This document shows, piece after piece, positions 42,184-44,829 of a stretch of 44,829 nucleotides of DNA (position 1 is the stretch's first letter; each line of letters begins with the position of its first letter). The notes beneath the pieces were generated by a model, which was not told the origin of the DNA, made no database searches, and saw nothing but the letters and a program-made list of their open reading frames with translations. Position numbers and translations under genes: made by a program. Source of the stretch: an uncultured Clostridia bacterium (lineage in GTDB: Bacteria > Bacillota > Clostridia > TANB77 > CAG-508); NCBI GenBank assembly GCA_944391825.1, contig CALXUZ010000004.1, forward strand, positions 1 to 44,829, in the 5' to 3' direction.

Positions 42184-42858
42184 TTATAGGACATATAAAA
42201 CAATGCATAAAAAGTGTAATAAACTACCAACAAAAATGCAAATGTGGAAAACAAAATGCATGTATTTATGTTTTTTGCCCACACCATATAAAATAGCACC
42301 AATTGTATATACAATGCCACCAATTAGTAAAAGCAAAAATCCTGCTAATCCTAACAATTGTGGTAAAATATTAATTTTAAAAATTATGCACCATCCCATT
42401 ACCAAATAGCAAATCATTGAAAAAGCCATATATTTTTTTAAGTCTATTGCTGTAAATATTGTTCCTATTATTGCCATTGCCCATATGACTCCAAATATAA
42501 CCCATCCAGTTGTAGCATCATATTCTCTTAATGTGCACAATGCAAATGGTGTGTATGAACCTGCTATTAAAAAATATATTGTGCAGTGGTCTAATACCTG
42601 CATTACTTTTTTACCTTTTACTTTTGGACTCAAACCATGGTAAACACTTGACATTACATATAGTAAAATCATAGATACGCCAAATATTGCTCCACTAACA
42701 ATTCCATAAACATTGTTATGTATAGCTGCTACAACTACACATAAAACTAGAGCCACTATTCCTAATACTCCACCAACAATATGGCTAACCATGTTAGAAA
42801 TTTCTTCCCCTTTTGTATAATTGGGCAATATTCTATCTGCTAATTTTGTTCTTGTCAT
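42184..42858 (-). CDS. Hemolysin III / PAQR family membrane protein
   Basis: A 224-aa, seven-TM protein. Family residues: EEISNMVSHIVGGVLGIVAL, YVMSSVYHGLSP, LDHCTIYFLIAGSYTPFALC, and the end HFVFHICIFVGSLLHFLCIV. The His, Ser and Asp positions fit the metal site of PAQR receptors/hydrolases. The name hemolysin III is historical and does not show haemolysis. It is monocistronic, with a 90-base AT-rich gap on its 3' side. Confidence 0.95.
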   Translation of the reverse strand: MTRTKLADRILPNYTKGEEISNMVSHIVGGVLGIVALVLCVVVAAIHNNVYGIVSGAIFGVSMILLYVMSSVYHGLSPKVKGKKVMQVLDHCTIYFLIAGSYTPFALCTLREYDATTGWVIFGVIWAMAIIGTIFTAIDLKKYMAFSMICYLVMGWCIIFKINILPQLLGLAGFLLLLIGGIVYTIGAILYGVGKKHKYMHFVFHICIFVGSLLHFLCIVLYVL

Positions 42859-42912
42859 TAATTTTTCACCTCAACTAATTTTAGACTTCTTTTGTGAAAT
42901 TTATTCTGCTTA

Positions 42913-43518
42913 CTAACTATTTTTTAATTCTTTATATTTAAAATATATTTGGTTCCACGAATATGCTCTTTCTAATTCTGGCACTTCTAGATTTTGGTTC
43001 ATAATTGTCGTAAATAATAATGTTTTAATATTTCCCTCTTGCATTTTTTTGCAATGCCTAATGCTATCATCTATAAATAAATCTATATTTGCTTTTTTTG
43101 CTGCTTCTAGCTTGTTTTGCGCGTTCATAATGAGTTCATCATATGGAATATTATTATTTTCCAGCCATTTTCTTGTATAATTTTCTATTATTTTTCTATT
43201 AGGTAACACTTCATATCTTGAAGTAATAAATATAATATTGTTTTTTTCTTTTTTAAGTTTTTTTAATATTTCCGGAGCATATTGCTTAGGTGTCGCTTTT
43301 GTAAGCATGTTTATAAAATATTTTTTCCAAAAAGAATTTATTTGTTTTTCCGTCCAATGTGGGTACATTGTTTCTATATAGTTATGATTATCTATTTTTC
43401 CATAATTTTCTAGCTTTCCAGAGTTTCCTAATTTTTCTATATCAAATTTTTGAGAATCTGCAAATACTGATTCAAAAGAATTTGAAATTGTATCATCTAT
43501 ATCAATTCCAATGTTCAT
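42913..43518 (-). CDS. HAD-superfamily 5'-nucleotidase-like phosphatase
   Basis: A 201-aa protein. The HAD motif I is NIGIDIDDTISNSF (nucleophile Asp and acid Asp), motif II NIIFITSRYEV, and motif IV IDLFIDDSIRHCKK. The cap region between motifs I and II is NT5C-like (PF06941), as in YqfW-type nucleotidases. The substrate is unknown. The ATG at 43518 follows AAAGGAG by 7 bases; an in-frame ATG at 43536 has no site. Confidence 0.88.
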   Translation of the reverse strand: MNIGIDIDDTISNSFESVFADSQKFDIEKLGNSGKLENYGKIDNHNYIETMYPHWTEKQINSFWKKYFINMLTKATPKQYAPEILKKLKKEKNNIIFITSRYEVLPNRKIIENYTRKWLENNNIPYDELIMNAQNKLEAAKKANIDLFIDDSIRHCKKMQEGNIKTLLFTTIMNQNLEVPELERAYSWNQIYFKYKELKNS

Positions 43519-43605
43519 TATATTTTCTCCTTTCATTTGTTGATTATATACATAAATATTCTAAAAATCAAGCATACTATTAATAATAAAATTATATTTT
43601 GTGGA

Positions 43606-43654
43606 GAAGCGTCCCAAGTCACCCTATTTAGGGTGACTTGGACCCGTCCCCAAC
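43606..43654. repeat. Palindromic intergenic repeat (type R1, copy b)
   Basis: Same 49-base element as at 22856-22904, in the same orientation. The 12-bp-arm palindrome CAAGTCACCCTA / TAGGGTGACTTG has a TT centre. Its right edge is 6 bases from the -35 box of ppaC, and its left side ends the gap behind the HAD gene. Confidence 0.9.
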
Positions 43655-43660
43655 CAAGAT

Positions 43661-43690
43661 TTGACAATTTTATGTAATTAGTGGTATAAT
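43661..43690 (+). promoter_or_regulatory. Consensus sigma-A promoter of ppaC
   Basis: TTGACA (43661-43666), an 18-base spacer and TATAAT (43685-43690). It probably drives ppaC and the tRNA-Gly that follows. Confidence 0.85.
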
Positions 43691-43731
43691 TATATAGTTG
43701 CAATGCATTTAAGAAAGGAGTAGTTCTTATT

Positions 43732-44673
43732 ATGGCAGATAAAAAAATTCATGTTTTTGGACATACTAACCCAGACACAGATTCTATATCTTGTGCTATT
43801 ACTATGGCAAATTTGCAAAATGAAATAGGCAGAGAAGCACAAAGTTATCGTTTGGGAGAAATTAACAAAGAAACAAGATATGCTTTAAATATGTTTGATT
43901 TAAAAGAACCCGATTTACTTTCTAATATAGATGATAACGCAAATGTTATAATGGTTGATAATAACGAGTTCACTCAGTGTGTACCCGGTATTGAAAATGC
44001 CCATATTCAAATGGTTGTAGATCACCACAGATTAAATTTGCACACAACAGAGCCAGTTTATTGTATTGCAGAGCCTATTGGTTGTGCTTCTACTATTATG
44101 TATAAATTATATAAACAAGATGATGTAGTTATAACACCAAAAATGGCTGGAATAATGTTAAGTGCAATTATATCTGATACTTTGATGTTTAAATCCCCTA
44201 CTTGTACGGAACAAGATAAAATTACAGCTGAAAGACTTGCAAAAATTGCTGGAATAGATTTGTATGAGTATGGCTATAAAATGTTAGAAGCTGGTACTGA
44301 TATTAGTGAATATACGGCTGATGAGGTAATTAATATCGATTCAAAAGATTTTAAAAATGGAGAACTTAAAATAACTATTTCACAGATAAATAGTTCCAAC
44401 ATAGATGAGGTATTTAAAAGAAAAGCTGAACTTGAAAAAGCAATTGAGAAAAAAATAACAGAAGAAAATATTGATTTATATGTATTTGTTGTAACAGATA
44501 TTTTAGAAGCAAGTTCTAAGGTAATTGTTTTAGGAAATAGAATTGATATTTTTGAAAAAGCTTTTCACACAGAGCTAATAGCAAATACTACATATTTAAA
44601 AGGTGTAGTATCAAGGAAAAAACAAATTTTACCTGCTTTAATAGAGGCTATGAACCAAAAAATTCAATTATAA
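43732..44673 (+). CDS. ppaC: Manganese-dependent inorganic pyrophosphatase
   Basis: A 313-aa family II (DHH) pyrophosphatase that hydrolyses PPi from biosynthesis. Metal ligands: HVFGHTNPDTDSISCAI (H11, D15, D17), MVDNNEFTQ and the DHH triad in MVVDHHRLNLH. The DHHA2 part carries the substrate segment GVVSRKKQILP near the C-terminus. No CBS-DRTGG regulatory insert is present; the size fits the short form. AAAGGAG lies 11 bases before the ATG. A tRNA-Gly starts 13 bases after the stop. Confidence 0.97.
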   Translation: MADKKIHVFGHTNPDTDSISCAITMANLQNEIGREAQSYRLGEINKETRYALNMFDLKEPDLLSNIDDNANVIMVDNNEFTQCVPGIENAHIQMVVDHHRLNLHTTEPVYCIAEPIGCASTIMYKLYKQDDVVITPKMAGIMLSAIISDTLMFKSPTCTEQDKITAERLAKIAGIDLYEYGYKMLEAGTDISEYTADEVINIDSKDFKNGELKITISQINSSNIDEVFKRKAELEKAIEKKITEENIDLYVFVVTDILEASSKVIVLGNRIDIFEKAFHTELIANTTYLKGVVSRKKQILPALIEAMNQKIQL

Positions 44674-44686
44674 AATTTGCAAACTA

Positions 44687-44760
<74 letters not shown>

Positions 44761-44798
44761 TAAGGTAAAATCGTCGCACCAATGTGACGTTAATGATT

Positions 44799-44827
44799 AA
44801 ATCAATCTGAAAAGATTGATTTTTTTG
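44799..44827 (+). terminator. Terminator after ppaC-tRNA-Gly
   Basis: AATCAATCT (44800-44808) pairs with AGATTGATT (44813-44821), loop GAAA, followed by a T-run. It lies about 40 bases after the tRNA. Confidence 0.88.
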
Positions 44828-44829
44828 TG

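Noticed and set aside
42184-42858. Virulence haemolysin
   Set aside because: The hemolysin III name is historical for PAQR-type membrane proteins; nothing in the context suggests toxin function.

Overview
The window looks like a chromosomal stretch from a very AT-rich, anaerobic, endospore-forming member of the Clostridia. The signs are coding DNA of roughly 25-30% G+C by eye, strong AGGAGG-type ribosome sites, an intact sigK, and other sporulation genes (spoVS, spoIIM, ytfJ/gerW, a dacF-like carboxypeptidase). Conserved Firmicutes gene groups are also present: ireB-ruvX-yrzB, miaB-mutS, recA-recX-scpA-ytfI-ytfJ, rny-ymdB-spoVS and xerD-spoIIM-endoQ. Species cannot be named from sequence alone.

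Layout. 1-490: a truncated, frameshifted KilA-N gene at the window edge, then non-coding DNA. 490-6300: a small membrane protein, then a six-gene minus-strand operon. It runs from a promoter near 6253-6281 (secreted two-TM protein, large TadZ/CpaE-like ATPase homologue with AT-hooks, GAF plus degenerate GGDEF protein, IreB, RuvX, DUF1292) to a perfect hairpin at 1157-1200. 6300-7280: tRNA-Leu(CAA) and sigK. 7267-9582: a 771-aa coiled-coil protein of unknown function. 9670-10060: an isolated G+C-richer mini-gene with its own promoter and terminator. 10060-16150: thrS, trxA, a short thioredoxin-reductase-like flavoprotein and a Ca2+-type P-ATPase. 16350-18280: tRNA-Gly, DUF368 (PopT-type) and a membrane metallopeptidase. 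18288-23560: mutS, miaB, rpmE and two small unknown genes. 23680-29440: vanW-like, dacF-like, gerW, DUF2953, scpA, recX, recA. 29458-35850: an orphan peptide-binding protein, spoVS, ymdB, rny, xerD, spoIIM. 35915-40010: endoQ, an unknown gene pair, coaE, tmcAL. 40020-44829: rnhA, three membrane proteins, a HAD nucleotidase, ppaC and a second tRNA-Gly.

How the genes work together. Most are housekeeping (DNA repair and recombination, tRNA modification and charging, RNA decay, CoA synthesis) or sporulation. Two protein families linked to undecaprenyl-phosphate recycling occur here (DUF368, and a VTT/DedA-superfamily protein). Intergenic palindromic repeats with a GGGGAC-type core occur at five places, often touching stop codons; one supplies the C-terminus of CoaE.

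The best candidate for an undescribed system is the cluster at 2294-6192: a secreted two-TM protein, a pseudo-receiver/AT-hook/MinD-like protein whose Walker A lysine is missing, and a membrane GAF/degenerate-GGDEF protein, co-transcribed with ireB and ruvX. Its function is unknown. No CRISPR array, insertion sequence or complete prophage was seen.
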